NCBI GenBank assembly: GCA_013399115.1
Contig: VXAA01005234.1
Location: 1,494,428 to 1,558,427 of the forward strand
DNA length: 64,000 nt
Direction: 5' to 3'
From: Anseranas semipalmata
Taxonomy: Eukaryota; Chordata; Aves; Anseriformes; Anseranatidae
The notes under the pieces were generated by a model, which was not told the DNA's origin, did no database searches, and was given only the letters and a program-made list of their open reading frames with translations. Positions 38,001-50,610 of the stretch are shown in pieces. The position numbers were made by a program, and so were the translations under genes. How positions within the stretch are numbered: position 1 is the stretch's first letter; each line of letters starts with the position of its first letter.

Positions 38001-41000
38001 AATTAAAAGGGGAGATGGGCTCAAGCTGTGGAGTTTGGAGGTGGACCTGAACGCTCAGGATTTTCGGGTCAGGACTCTTGTTCTGTCCGTAATGCATGGC
38101 TAAGATGCTCCTGAGGCTTGGTCCATAGATCAATTTTACCAAAAGTTAGGAAGGGGGAGGAAAGAGTTCAATCCAGGCTCATCTTTAAGTAAAAAGGAAG
38201 AAAAAGAATGATCCAAAGAGGGAAGCTGCCCAACGCTGCACGGGACCCTGCTCAGTGGGAAGCAAGCCGAATTAAGGGAGCTAGCACAGCTGAAAGAGCT
38301 TGCAGCAGAAAAGGGACTCTTACGGTACAGGCTGCGTATTTTCCCCCATTGCTGAAACTACCCACAAGCCGGCAGTGAAGAAGAGCGGCACATATGAAGC
38401 CATTGCCAGTTTTTAATTCCCCTCTAGGTCTCCCTGCACAGAAGGAATTATTTTGGTCTCAGGTCTTCTCTTTCACGAAAGCACTGCATGACCAGAGCCA
38501 CCCAGAGCAACTCCTACCCACCACAGCAATATCTGATTGATTCTACAAGGTGAAGAAATCTCTTTTACTAGGTAGATTAATGAAAATCGGGGACAGTTGA
38601 AGGTTTTTTTTTTTTTTTTTTTAATTTCTAATCTAGTCTCTCTTTTTGTTTTTTTCCTCCAGAAACTGCTAGCTTTTTGCTTCCTCAGAGGTTCTTCTTT
38701 AAGCCCACAAGAACATCCTGCGTGGATCTGCAGGGACAAATGATTTCTTGAAACATACTGGTCTTAATCAGCCTAATCTTTCATGACAGGACAGAACAGC
38801 CTGGACAGCTATTAGATTTAGTACAGCTACTCTGAGCAGCACTGTTTTGTCAAAATTATGCAACCTAGACTTTGATAGGCTTTGGGGATTTTCTCAGTGG
38901 TTCCTTATGAGCCTGTTGGTGCCCCTCACATTTCAATGACCACAATATGAACATTAAATGTATTTCCTTTCCCACAGCTGGATACTGTCCCATCTGTTCT
39001 GAGACAGCCAAAGTGTCAAGTAAGCCAGACAAGGCAGACAATTTTTCATGCAAATCTGTTGACTTTAGGATTTTTAAATATATGTCTTTTTAATAACCCA
39101 CAGATTATCTCACAAAAAACAGGTCATTTGCAAGAGTTCCTCCAGCAGTCCTTGGCATCGTTAGCTAACGTTGCAACGCACATATATTATTCTCACAAGA
39201 AAACCTGGCAGAAGGACAGAAAGAAATGCCATGTATAGTCAAACTAATGGTCTAGTCTGGGATGTCGCATCTGACAGCGCTCAGTCTGGATGCCTGAGAG
39301 GGATGCACACAACCCCTCACCAACTGTACAATCAGAGCACTCTCCAGCTGTGCAGCACAGGTGGAAGGGAGAAAACCAGATTCAAAGCATTGCTCCAGGC
39401 AGAGGGATCAGTGTCACGTCATTCCCTGGCACCTGCGGCACCCCCATGTCCTCCCACGCTAGGGTTTTCCGTCCTTTTCACTATGGCATTGCACGCAAGA
39501 AGATTCTTCAGATAAGCAGCATAGTGTGGGAAGCAGCAGCACCGACAGGGTCAGGTCTCAAAATGATTTACGCAAATCCAAGGAAATAATCTGTTAAATC
39601 GATCAATGTTACAAGTAGCCAACTCCTAGTGCATGTAGCACTCACAATTAACTTAATTCCAAAGAGCAGCCAAAGTCACAGCCTCTGTTCAGCACCATCT
39701 GTGACTCACTCACTCATCAGATCTCTTGGAGCAAGGTAGGGATTTGAACAAAAGAAGCGCCTTGTGACTATGAAACACTGCACCACAGTGATGCAGAAGA
39801 GCCTTTCTTGCATCTTGATTTTCAAACCACCATTTTAATCCCTTTCCTTTTTAATTAAATGCTCCACAATAAAATAGACTGGAAGAAGAAGCTGGCAAAG
39901 CATCCCAAAATGGAAGCCAAAGATGTTAATTGCCTTCCTGCCACACATTATATGATAAATTTGCCATCGGTTAGAGATGCAAGACCCCTCACCCAACAGA
40001 AGATGCTACCAGCAGGAGGCTGCCCACAGTAGCTTCCAGCCTCTGGATTTTTTGTCCCTTTCCCAGCAGAGCCTGCTCTGGTTAGCTCTCAGAGCACACC
40101 TTGGCTTACCTGGGCTCTGGAGCAGGACCAAACCGAGGAGTACCTGACACCCACCAGAGACAAGCCCTCTCGCTCCTTATAAATGTACGCAGACATTTGA
40201 TTAATCCAGGTGAGGTTCATTTCTCTGTATTTCAGTGATGACTTAACAGGGCCCGGAATAATGCTGGGAAGCTCACGTGGCCAGGGCAGCAGGACTCTCC
40301 CAACCTCTGGAGTAACAGCAAGACAAAGGAATCGGCTGCATTGAAGATCTCCAACTCCTGCTAGCAGCTTCTCATGGGGCAGCTCTGCAATCACAGAGAA
40401 GGTGCCTGCCTTTCTAGCACCAAAATTACCAAGAAAGAGGCAATCATGGGCTATACATGGAGTAACCAAGCATCAGATAGACCCAAGACACTGTTTCAGA
40501 AAGTAGGCCATTCCCCTTTGCATAACACATGTTATTCCTGGGAATAGAGGGACCATAGTTCTCTGGATACCTTGGGGACTTTGTCATTTCCACCAATCCC
40601 TCCTTAAAAAAAAAAAAAAAAAAAAAAAAAGCAACTTATTTTCTGAAACTCTGCTTTACAGAGCTGAGTTTCTAAACTCAAAACGCATGATGCAGAACAG
40701 CTGACTTTATGTAAGATTTGTTATTAGAAACAGTTCATTGCCGAACTGCGATTTCATGAGATGCACCTCGTTCAGAGCACAGGCGTATGCCCTGCGTACA
40801 TATGTACGTGCAGAATAACCTGGCTAAAAATGCTCAGTTTGCTCCCTTCAAGTGCCTGGGGCAGATCCTGACTCAGAGACTCCTCCACATTATTTTCCAT
40901 GGGAGGAAACGAGTTATTTTGCAGAGGGTCTGAACAGACTAGATGCCAGTTCCTTGCTGGTAAATACCATTTCCAACCTCACTTGCAGTCTCCAACAGAT

Positions 41001-41350
41001 GTTTCTGCTTTTCAGTGTAATGGAAATTTTATGGACCATTTTCTCCTCCTCCTGTTCCCTAGGAGGGAGCATTAGACCCAAAATGCCCTCAGAAGCACAG
41101 TGGTCTCCTCCTCCTAAAATGCACTTCAGAGTAAGGTCCCTAGCAGATCAGGGAGACAGTCAAACCACTCAGGTGTGGATTAGCCTCAGCTGGAGAACCA
41201 GACATCTTGGGAACAGTTGCACAAAGGTTTCACTCGTCCAACAGCTTTCACTGGAGAATCTCCTAATGCCTCCTAAAACGTGAACTGGAGGGTAAAAACT
41301 TTTGGCAACTGCTACGTTATTTTTCTGCCCTTCTAACTTTTGGTTGGCAT
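32004..41350. other. Long non-coding stretch with homopolymer tracts
   Basis: No gene is supported. A T-rich pyrimidine tract lies at 32451-32508, an A-run at about 37561-37578, a T-run at about 38605-38622 and a 25-base A-run at 40606-40630. The A-run at 40606 could be a retroposon tail, but no element body or target-site duplication is recognisable upstream. At 35838-35845 there is a perfect POU octamer (ATGCAAAT) in AT-rich unique sequence. A 14-bp perfect palindrome, cgtacatatgtacg, lies at 40795-40808. Confidence 0.55.
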
Positions 41351-41354
41351 TTAT

Positions 41355-41432
41355 TAAGTCGGAGAAACTGAGGCACATGAAGTCGTTTGCTGGAGGATGC
41401 ACCATCAGGGCGGAGCCAGGACTGAGTCCGCA
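41355..41432 (+). mobile_element. MIR/CORE-SINE-like fragment
   Basis: The order of words follows the 3' half of MIR-type SINEs. 'gagaaactgaggcacatgaa' corresponds to the 'gaaactgaggcacagagag' block, a degenerate middle follows, and 'ggagccaggactgagtcc' corresponds to 'agagccgggattcgaaccc'. Only the tRNA-distal half is present and it is highly diverged. MIR itself is best known from mammals, but related CORE-SINEs are old and found across amniotes. Confidence 0.5.
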
Positions 41433-42049
41433 TGTACGCAGTGCAGGCGCTTCCTCGGAGAGAAGAGCCAAAACACGAACAGTATGGGACAGAGATGGGG
41501 AAAATCTTTGCCAGTGTAGACAAAGTATCAAATAAAAGGGTCTGATGTGCATCCTGAGAATCCACATTTTCCCTCGCCAGGCTCTCATGTCTGTGGGCTC
41601 ACCGAGCTGCGTGCAAACACCGGCACCTCTCCAGACTGCTCAAATAAACCGGGCACGCTGTGATGTTCCTTAAGCAAAAACCAAACAAAAGTTGGGGAAT
41701 CCCATTGACTCGCACCTGTTTTAATTATTATTTTTTTAAGGGCCCAGGACTTAGTGAATGAGAATATTATCCCATGGGGATTGAGAACACAATGGAAACA
41801 GGAAACTTTTAAAAAGCATTTCTGTGGAGATATTATCTCACTGCTGTAGGACACAAGATTTACTTAATTGCAGCCAAGGAAGTTTTAGATTACGCTTTGC
41901 AAAGTCTGCACGAAAGTCTCAGCTATCATGGGGAAGGCTCCTTGCATGGCTATTTCTTTTAAGACATGTGCCTTTCCCCGAACATGTTAACTGGAGGGGA
42001 TTTGGTGATAATGCAAGTAGGTTCAGAATACTTCAAAGCCTCAAATTAG

Positions 42050-42345
42050 ATTCAGGGCATCACAACCCATGATAAAGAATATAAAATTGCTTTTTTAGCA
42101 GATGACATCCTGCTTTCTCTCAGTGAAACACAAGACTCTATTCAATGCCTTAGAGAAGTTTTAGAGGCCAACAATCCTGTTTCTGGTTCTTTTTGTGTGC
42201 ATAAATATGGCCAAGACAGAGGCAATGCCTCCAGGCAGCTCCCCAGCAAAATCCCTCTTAATTTTCCATGCCAATAGTCCCTAGAAGGATTCAAATCCAT
42301 AAGAAGCCAAATCTCACTTCACTTAAATAAACTCATAACAGTAAG
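42050..42345 (+). pseudogene. L1-like LINE reverse-transcriptase relic
   Basis: A decayed part of a LINE-1-type reverse transcriptase is readable. From 42050 the frame gives IQGITTHDKEYK, then IAFLADDILLSLSETQDS and IQCLREVL. This matches the catalytic palm strand with the (F/Y)ADD box (here LADD, 42095-42106). After VSG the frame shifts by one. INMAKTEAMP (42201-42230) then continues the L1 'xKINxxKTEAMP' motif, and a further shift gives FKSIRSQISLHLNKL (42290-42334), corresponding to 'FKYLGIxISxxLxxL'. In-frame stops and shifts show it is dead. No upstream or 3' part of the element is recognisable. L1 copies are scarce in birds, so this is probably an old amniote insertion. Confidence 0.72.
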
Positions 42346-44445
42346 TCTCCAATCCTTTTATGTGACACACATCATGGTTTTCAAAGATGGTCTAACTCCC
42401 CATTATCTATGCTTGATTAAGTCCACTTACTGAAAATGGCTGTCCTTCTGAGTACTTCATTTTCTGCAGGGTCCCTGGTACTTGAGCCTTTAACAGTACT
42501 TGAACCTAAATCCACCCCATTCCCCCCACCCCAAAAAGAAGACAAAAAAAAGGGGGGAGAAAAAAAGAGAAGAATATTCAGCACTTTCATACAGCTCTAG
42601 ATGGGGCCAATTTCATCCTAATCAGCATCTAAGAATCCAAGTTCCCTGTGCTGCAGGAACGATGGAAACTGATTCACTACAGGTTTGTGTCCTGTGCCCC
42701 CACTTTTTACTTTTTACACTTTATATTCCTACTCTTGTTGCCTCTGATGTTCTCAGACTGCATGGCCGGGTCACCACGGCTTGCCTGGAGCTGCGTGCAA
42801 ACCAACCATCCCAATAGCACATGTGAGCCGATGGGTGTTTGATGGTTGATGTGACCGTCAATGACCACTTGAGCTCCTCCAACCCTGTTTGTGATGGAAA
42901 CATGACAGCTGGGTCCTCATTACTCACTCACTTGCCAACTCTACTGAAACGTGCTAAGGACACAGTAGTATCTTTGGGACCGCCACCCCTTTACTTTGTC
43001 AAACTGGGTTATTGGGTCCAAACCGTTTCTGTTCCAGCCCAACTTCTTGCTACCACTGTGTGGTCCCACGGAAACCAGATCAATGACATGGTCATTCTGC
43101 AAGTGTGGAAGAATGTGGCAAAAAGGCAACAACAAACGACTGACCAGGTCTCTGGATACCAGGACCTTCTCCAGCAGGCCAGGGAGATACTGGCCATACC
43201 TCCAGGGAACCTGTGCTGAAAGACGTTCAGAGGAATTGTCAGAACTGTACATTAACTTACCACAGTAGGATTGGTTCTAACACCAGAAGATATCAGCTCC
43301 AGCCTTTGGAGCCAAGAAACACTTATCTGAACACCACCAAATGAAACAACCCAACTTCCTTGGATTTCTGTTCATTTAGGAAGCAGGATGCAAGGCTATC
43401 GAAACAGTAGTGAGATACCGGTTCAACCACATAAGCCCTATGAACGCACAGGTTGCATATTACTACATGCTTCACATTCTATACACAGTGGGTCAATTGA
43501 TCCCAAAATCTCCAGGTTATATACAAAGCAATCCTTCTGTACTTCTAAATATGATGATTCAGAACTTAAAAAAAAAAAAGTCTGACTTAGAAAGTGAAGG
43601 GATGTTTGTGTTTATTTTGTTTTGAAGAAGAAAGCAAAACTCAGGATTTGTATCCAGTGAGTGTTTTTGGATATTTTATTACATCTGTGCTACCATATTT
43701 CCCTGCAACAGTGCCTCTTATTTCCCCTGAGCAATCAAAAACCCATGAACTGCATGCTAAGTTGTGATTGTCCCATGACCTTCTCTAGCTACTAAGTTCA
43801 AAGCTACTGAAAGGTTTCGACAGCTACTATGAAATGATGTAACCAATCATTTCCATGTGTTAACTTTCAAGGTATTAAAAGAGGAACCATCCTTCAAGTA
43901 ACAAAAACATTAAATAAGGATTAATCATTCAGCTCCATTACTTCTTTATTGATGCTAGCATAGCAAATTAAAGTGTCTCTGCAGCATCCCCCAAACTTCT
44001 ATGCCTTTGAATGTTCCCTTACACCACAGCAGTGCTTTGATGCTCTCACAGATCTAACAGAGACCCTAAATAGGGTGGAAACCCATGGCTGGGATGAAGA
44101 GAGAAAGTGAAACCTTCTCTTTTGGCAGCACTTTGCATTTATATCAACTTGAACTGCTCCCAAAATACCACCTGAGGGACTTAACTGCTTTCTGCGAGCC
44201 CAACCTTCTGTGGAGTTATGCAGACAAGAAAGAAGTTTGCGTGGAGGTGTAAGCAGAAAATACAATTTTTTTTTTGAAGCCTCAAAATAAACAAAAAAAA
44301 TGTGAATTTTTGTTCACATTCCAAATGGAGACTCAAAAAGAATCTACTTTCATCCAGTTACCTTCTCGTATTAACAACCAGGATGAGTTATGTCTTACAG
44401 GAAAGGCTGCCCTCAATCAGCACGTGCAGCCATTTTAAAAATAAC

Positions 44446-44480
44446 TTTTTTTTTTTTTTNACTTTTTTTTTTTTTTTTTT
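44446..44480. other. T-rich tract with an undetermined base (N at 44460)
   Basis: Two T-runs of about 14 and 19-20 bases are separated by 'nac'. The N at 44460 is the only ambiguous base in the window. It probably reflects failure to call or join a homopolymer, so tract length and local continuity are unreliable. Confidence 0.95.
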
Positions 44481-47400
44481 AATATATATAAATGGCATCA
44501 GAAATACCCAGGCATTCTTATAGCAACCTGAGCAGCTTTGCTGCCCTGGCTCATGGTTGCATGGCATCTGAAAAAATTTCCAGTGCCTTTAGACCAGAAG
44601 GAAGTCACAAAGCTATTCTCCCTCACTGCTGGCTGCCATTATCCACAAGTTACCTGCTCATTTAGCAACAAGAAAGCCACTTCTCTTTGTGTCAGAAGAT
44701 AAGAATCCTTTTCAGCTTCTGCATGAACATCAGACAAGAAGGCTTTCTATAATACTGATCATTGAAATACCTCAACACTTAAGCATACAACATCGCATCT
44801 GTTATAAATATCATCTTCGTTTAGAGATATAATCACTATGGTAATGAAAATATTTCAGAGTAGTTCTTTGCCTGCAAGGAATATGTATTTTTCAGACATA
44901 AATGAAGCGTACTTTGCTCTCCCTCTCAGCTTCCTCTGCCACAGCCCCCACAGCCAACCCCAAGCAGGGAAGAACAAGCCATAATGCAGAACAAAACCAA
45001 AATAAAATTGAAACCTGATAAGGCCACATTCTCAGGGAGAAGCCATGTGTGAGATATTTTTGCTTAATTATTTCAAGAAATGTATGGCCCCTTGGCTGTC
45101 ACCAAGGTTGGCCTTGTCAGGCTAATATCATGACAAACTATTGTGCAGACAATCACTAGACACTTCAAGTATTTGAGACCAGCTAATCAGCTCGTGTTTC
45201 ATATTCCTTCCCCAAGTTTTAAACTGAAATAGAGCCCTTACTGTTTTGCATCATGCCCTTTTCCTGCTCCTCTTATAGGTGTTAGAGAGATGTCCAGTTG
45301 CAGAGATGCGAGACTTTCTCAGTTTGTATGCACACACTTGCATTACTGCTGTCACTTGCTTCAAGAGCTAGTTTTCCTAATGCTTTTCAGTCTCATCAGA
45401 CCTATAGAAAATGCTATACCAAGTCTGATTGCAGATAAATAGCGATTGTAGATTATCTCTAAAGAAATAACTCAGCAGGAGGGAATTCCAGTGCCTGAGT
45501 TTCAGTCGGTCATGCCTCGGTGCCTTGTACATCTGGCTGAGAAGACAGGTGCTTTCAGTCGTAAATTATACAGGATATTGAAAAAGCACCCACTGATGAT
45601 ATTAGAAAGGGAGCTGTTTGCTTTCCAAATAGATCATCATCTCTGGGCTAAATGAGGTTTTAATATCTAGAGGGAATAATGGCATGATTTTTCCTCTCTT
45701 AAACAATGTCTGTTATGTATCCCACTGTGTAGGTAACCTGTGGTATGATTTAATGCTGCGTCCATGACAGCTTCAGTGCTGTTCCTATGCAGAAGGCAAA
45801 GGAAAGCCCAACACAAATACAGCAGAACACCTTACTGCATGGAAAGCCTCCAGCTAACCAGACTAGAGATGTATTAGAAATAACCAAGGGAAAAAAAAAA
45901 AAAAAAGGACACCCAAGTCTGAGTTCATTAGTGAGCTTTAACGTTTCTAAGTGAAGAAAATTAGAAAGGTAATGGGTAGGGGAAATCATGGCATTACTGA
46001 ATGAAGCAGCAAAAGAGACTATCATTAAGTGAGACTTTACCATTCATGCACCTGCATTAAGTGCAAAGAGCACTGATCTCTTGGCAAGTCTGGCAAGCGA
46101 TATTGCTGAGCTGACCCTGGAAATCTGATGCTTGGGATTCAAAAGTCAAGTTAAATCACGGCTTTAGAGCTTTAAAAATCCATTCAGGAACATGCTTGCC
46201 CTGCAGAGGATGAAAAACCTGCATTAAGACAGGAAGATGATTGCTGGGAACGGCTGCTGAAAGCCAATCCAACAAAACCTGGAACAAAAAGATTGGTTTC
46301 CAGCCACCAACCTGCTCCGTAGCTGCAGGAATGGCCAAAGAAGGGAACAGAACAGGGCAGCTGGGGCAAAATCCCCTCCGTCCACAGCAGCACACCCTAA
46401 ACTAGATTACAGCAGATAGATGTCATCTCCAGAAGCAAGGGGATGTTATCACGTACAGTAGTAACGGCAAAGAGATGCCAGCACTGCTACTTCTTTGGTA
46501 CAAACCTAACAGGGACCTGGATGTCACTCACCCTAAATAGGACTTGTTACAAAAGACTTGCCCATACATAGGTATCTGGATTTACCCTAGTAACACAGAG
46601 TTTCGAGAATTTCCCCCCCTTTTTTTTTCTTCCCTCCCTCCCCAAAACAGAATTCCTTGAATTTGAAAGGATGTAACCAAACTCCAGAGTACATAGGGAA
46701 GGGGCAGTACATCAGTAAGCCATTCAGGAGCTTTCTGCTGGGCCATTTTACCTTCTGCTGCAGAAGTCAGACCTCAACAGAGCCTAGAAAGTACATAGGC
46801 AGGGACACGGGCTGATCTCTGCACCACCCCACACATATTTGTCAGTAGTTATTCAGAATAGTTATTCTGAACCTGTTTCTCCAAGTGACCTTTGTCCATT
46901 TTTATTTTCATGGCTCTCAGTGTCACTATCATGATGACTGCCCAAGCTTTGGGTGGAGAAGCCACGGAAAACCAAGTTTCTGGTACATAAAGAGACAACA
47001 GAAGCATGCTCAGATCTTTTTGTAAATGGGTAGGAAACACCATAATACTTGTTTATAACATCTGGTGACAAAAAGTAATTGCTAAATGACAGCTTGACTT
47101 AGGGAGAATATGCATTAAAACTAGAAATATGGAATTGACTAAGCTGGCAAACATAGCCATTTTGGGGGAACTAGAGACTAGAAATCTGAGTTTGATTAGG
47201 AAATAGAATAAAAGCAGTAGCGTGGGGCTTTTCCGCCACTCTTCTGATTACTGTGGACTTTATTATCATTGTGTACTTGAGAGGTAAGTGTTTTCGGTGA
47301 TGTCAGATGTGGCATAGCTCATGAAACTGCCTCAAGATGCCCATGTTCATCAGAACGACAGTAACAATATGCTTTTAACTGCTGCATCTTTTGGGGGGAA

Positions 47401-48821
47401 CACTGGTAACAGTATATACTTCTATTTATTAGACTGGTATGATAAAATGGGCTGCAGTACAAAAATACTTCTATTACCACAATAAAAGGACGCGACCACT
47501 GCATTGCCAGAAGCAATGCCACAACTCCCTGCTGTATTGCTATGCTAAGGTTGATAATAGTCCTGAGCAGTGTAACACAGGAACAAATCACTTCTTTGCT
47601 AACAAGGAGAAGCTGCACATGGTAATAGCAAGGATGAAATCACACAGAAGAAAACTAAGAAACTGCAGGTGAGCAAAGAATTTGACAGCTCTTTTAGACC
47701 ATGAAATATAAAAGCAGAAAAGAAACCTGGAGGAGCTCTCTGTGTAAGCTTACTCCAGACAGCCCGTTTTGGGGAGGATACATGCACTGGCGAATGGAAG
47801 CAGAGGATGTCTGCAGTGTTTACAAACAGTATGTGAAGAGGTAGCTTTTAACTGGAGCTGTGCGGAATGTCCCTTGAGGAAAGCGGGGGTGAAAAATGAA
47901 GAAATTCTGCAAATCAGCTTCCTGGAATAATGCTTTTTAAATCTTTCTTAACAAGGCATAAATTATGCCTTCTAAAATGCAAAAATAATGCCTCTGACAG
48001 TAAAAGGAATATGAATACCAAAGTCATTCTTCCTTAGAAGTGCTCACTATGGCAGCTACATAGCAGCTGCCTGTATAGCTGCACGCACTTAAAGACAAAG
48101 CCAAACACAGCTGCCCTGGGTAAAAACTGCATCCTGTGTTATATTTTCAAACCAAACATTTAAAGAGGTTGCAGTTTTGTGGATGTATTTAATTTCCTTT
48201 GCACCATGGTAGCAACCCTGGCATTCCCAACCAATTTATTATACAAACAAGACTTCAGACTGGTATTTGTGTTTTGTAAAAACTCGGTCCCTCACTTAAT
48301 GTACAGGTGGGATTATATAGAATAATAAATTGATCTTGTAGTTGATCAAAAGCACCTATCAGCTATCAACACCAAAGCTTAGGAACTCAGGTAACCAATC
48401 CAGAAAGTTTAGGCAGCTCGTTCAGCTCTGCCCGTGTAAGAGCATCCCTCCTGCAAGCCCAAGGTAAGACCTCACAGACAAATAAATAAATAAATCCACC
48501 ATTATATACCAGAAAATTCAAGATGTCCAATATTCAGCCTTTTTCCTTACAAATGTAAGGTCTGAATTTCCTCTTTGCTAAGGCTACCTGCTTTTGGTGT
48601 TATTCTTACTACTAGGAGCAGGAATAGTGATATAATGATGATTTTTTTTCTTTTGAGACCACGTCATCCCTTAAGTTGGGACTTTCAAACTTCGTAAGTC
48701 ATGAAATTATTCCCATTAAAGTGTTTATCCGAGAAAGATTGATCAGTTGCCTCTTCATTTTGTTTTTAAGGTTTCTTTAAGCTATGTACACTCCCGTCTA
48801 CCACTACACTGTCAGCTAAAG

Positions 48822-48851
48822 TGGACATCCAGAAACTGGACTGGATGTCCA
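48822..48851. repeat. Perfect inverted repeat, 11-bp arms
   Basis: tggacatccag (48822-48832) and ctggatgtcca (48841-48851) are exact reverse complements with an 8-base loop. No gene or repeat boundary coincides with it. The stem is too short for a microRNA precursor. Confidence 0.85.
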
Positions 48852-50039
48852 GGCATTTACGTCCCAAGCTCCGCTTCTTGTTATGTGCACACGTACTTTT
48901 CTTGTTTATATTGCAAAAGATGAATTTCCACCCCAATGTACAGTTAGTTTGTTTATCAGAAACTGCTTCAGTCTGTATGAATTTCCTTGGAGAAATGTAG
49001 AAGAGGTCCTGTCCTCCTATACAGCCTGATGAACTATGAGGGGTTAGAGATTAAATTACCCGAACCCTTCCCATTAAACTTTAACCGAATGAAAACAAAA
49101 TACCCCACTGGAGCAGAGGCAAATAGTGCTTGAAGGAGCAGATGGAGGAAGGAAGTCCCTGAATTCCAGAAGATATCTTAACCTAGCAACTTTAGTGGCT
49201 GACTGCATCGGACGGAGGAAAAATCAAACACAAAGAGCCAGGCATATCCATCACCAGAAGAGCCTGTTCCCAATAGCTGCTCATAGATGCAGGGAAAGCG
49301 CTTGTATTTCTTTTGCACTTTCAACCCAAACAGCGCTCTGGTCATCGCTCCCTTGACTCGCCGCATAGTGTTCCTGGGCCATGCTTGGGGCGGTTTGACA
49401 GAACTGGCTATGAGACGTTGCAGCCAGCTCCCCGAAGAGCTATTTAAAGTCACCTCCAGTGAGCCCACTTCGGTCCCTATCCCAAGAGTTGTGCCACTTG
49501 TTTCTGGCTCACAGCACCTCCTCTATCCCACTGCTTGTTCAGAGGCTGGAAGTCTCTGTTGCACTCTGGTTGCTGTTAATATGGCAGCCCATTCCTTTAG
49601 TATCAGGGTGCTCTATTTAGGTTTAACAAATACTGAGAAAAGCTCAAGTGTTGGCCTTTCCCATCCTCAGCTTTTGAGGATGAGACCTTGTGACTGGCCA
49701 ACATTCATAAATGGCTTGTAAAAGTAAGCAGAAAGGTAATCAGTCTTACTGACAGCATACAATTCTTCAGGATAATCAAAACTAGAACATTCTGTGAAGT
49801 GTTGCAAAAATTTATGATACCATGAATTTCACCTGTCTTTGAACCACAACAGTAATACAGGCAATGTAATACACATGGAGAAAACCACTACTAATGCCAC
49901 ACAGATGATGGTGGGGACCGAATTAGCTATTACCACTAGGAACAAAAATCTTGCCATTACCATGAATAATACTTTAAAAACATCAGCACAATGTTCAACA
50001 CCTGCCACAAACGCAGAGAGAACAGAGAATCTGGCAAAG

Positions 50040-50610
50040 GAAGTTATGCCACCCTGCTATATAAATCCACAGCTCACCAAAGGCCTGAGCATTGCATTCA
50101 GCTCTAGAATTGCCCTTCTCTACACCTCAGGAGTTTGTAGTAAAATCAGAAATGTGATAAATGGTAACAAACAGGTTGTGGGCAAGGAGAAGAGTATGGG
50201 GACAATGACTGGAACTGGAGGTGAAGCATGAAAGCAGCTCAACTCATGAACTGAATGGAAAGATGAATAAGAGACAATTCACTTTTTCTTATAACTTGAA
50301 AAAATTAGGGGAAAACCAATGAAATAATCAGGCAGAAAAGGAAAGTATGTTTTCCTACACAACAGTCATTCGACTGTGGAATTCATTGCCAAGGGATGTT
50401 TTGGATGACAAATTGCAAATGGGTACAAAAAGAGTAGAGGAAGTAATACAGACAATGTAGTGATAGCTGTTAAAATATTGGGATGGAGATGCAACATGAG
50501 CAAAAGCCCCAAGGACAGGTCGGAGAAGCTAATGCATGCCCTGTTCCCATTTTTCTTCTAAGAAACAACCACTAGCTACTGTCAAAGTGAGATGGCTCCA
50601 TTATGAGCAA
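50040..50610 (+). pseudogene. CR1/L3-like LINE 3' region relic
   Basis: The segment follows, in order, the end of the ORF2 and the 3' part of an old jockey/CR1-clade LINE found in many reptile genomes. 'gttatgccaccctgctatat' is followed by 'cattgcattcagctct', which corresponds to the 'YCVQFW' region. 'aggggaaaaccaatgaaat' is the block before the C-terminus. A frame giving VIRLWNSLPRDVLDD includes codons from 50371, matching the conserved 'xxxWNSLPxxV' C-terminus. Downstream words 'gatggagatgcaac', 'ccctgttccca' and 'ctagctactgtcaaag' match the 3' non-coding part. It is heavily diverged and carries stops. The exact family name is uncertain. Confidence 0.68.

Larger units (their letters stand above)
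42346..50039. other. Non-coding stretch, no gene seen
   Basis: This block holds no supported gene. Visible items are a purine-rich tract at about 42540-42575, two T-runs around 44446-44480 broken by an undetermined base at 44460, an A-run at about 45891-45906, an AAAT microsatellite at about 48480-48495 and a hairpin at 48822-48851. The frames at 42839-43219 and 49287-49721 are open but give unrecognisable peptides. Confidence 0.55.

Noticed and set aside
40606..40630. 25-base A-run considered as the tail of a processed pseudogene
   Set aside because: No gene-like sequence or target-site duplication is recognisable upstream on either strand.
40795..40808. 14-bp palindrome cgtacatatgtacg considered as a regulatory site
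   Set aside because: Short alternating purine-pyrimidine palindromes of this size are expected by chance and no known motif fits.
42839..43219. Open frame considered as a retroviral or transposase remnant
   Set aside because: The peptide contains no motif I can tie to any transposase, integrase or reverse transcriptase.
49287..49721. 144-codon open frame
   Set aside because: No recognisable motif and no convincing splice context.
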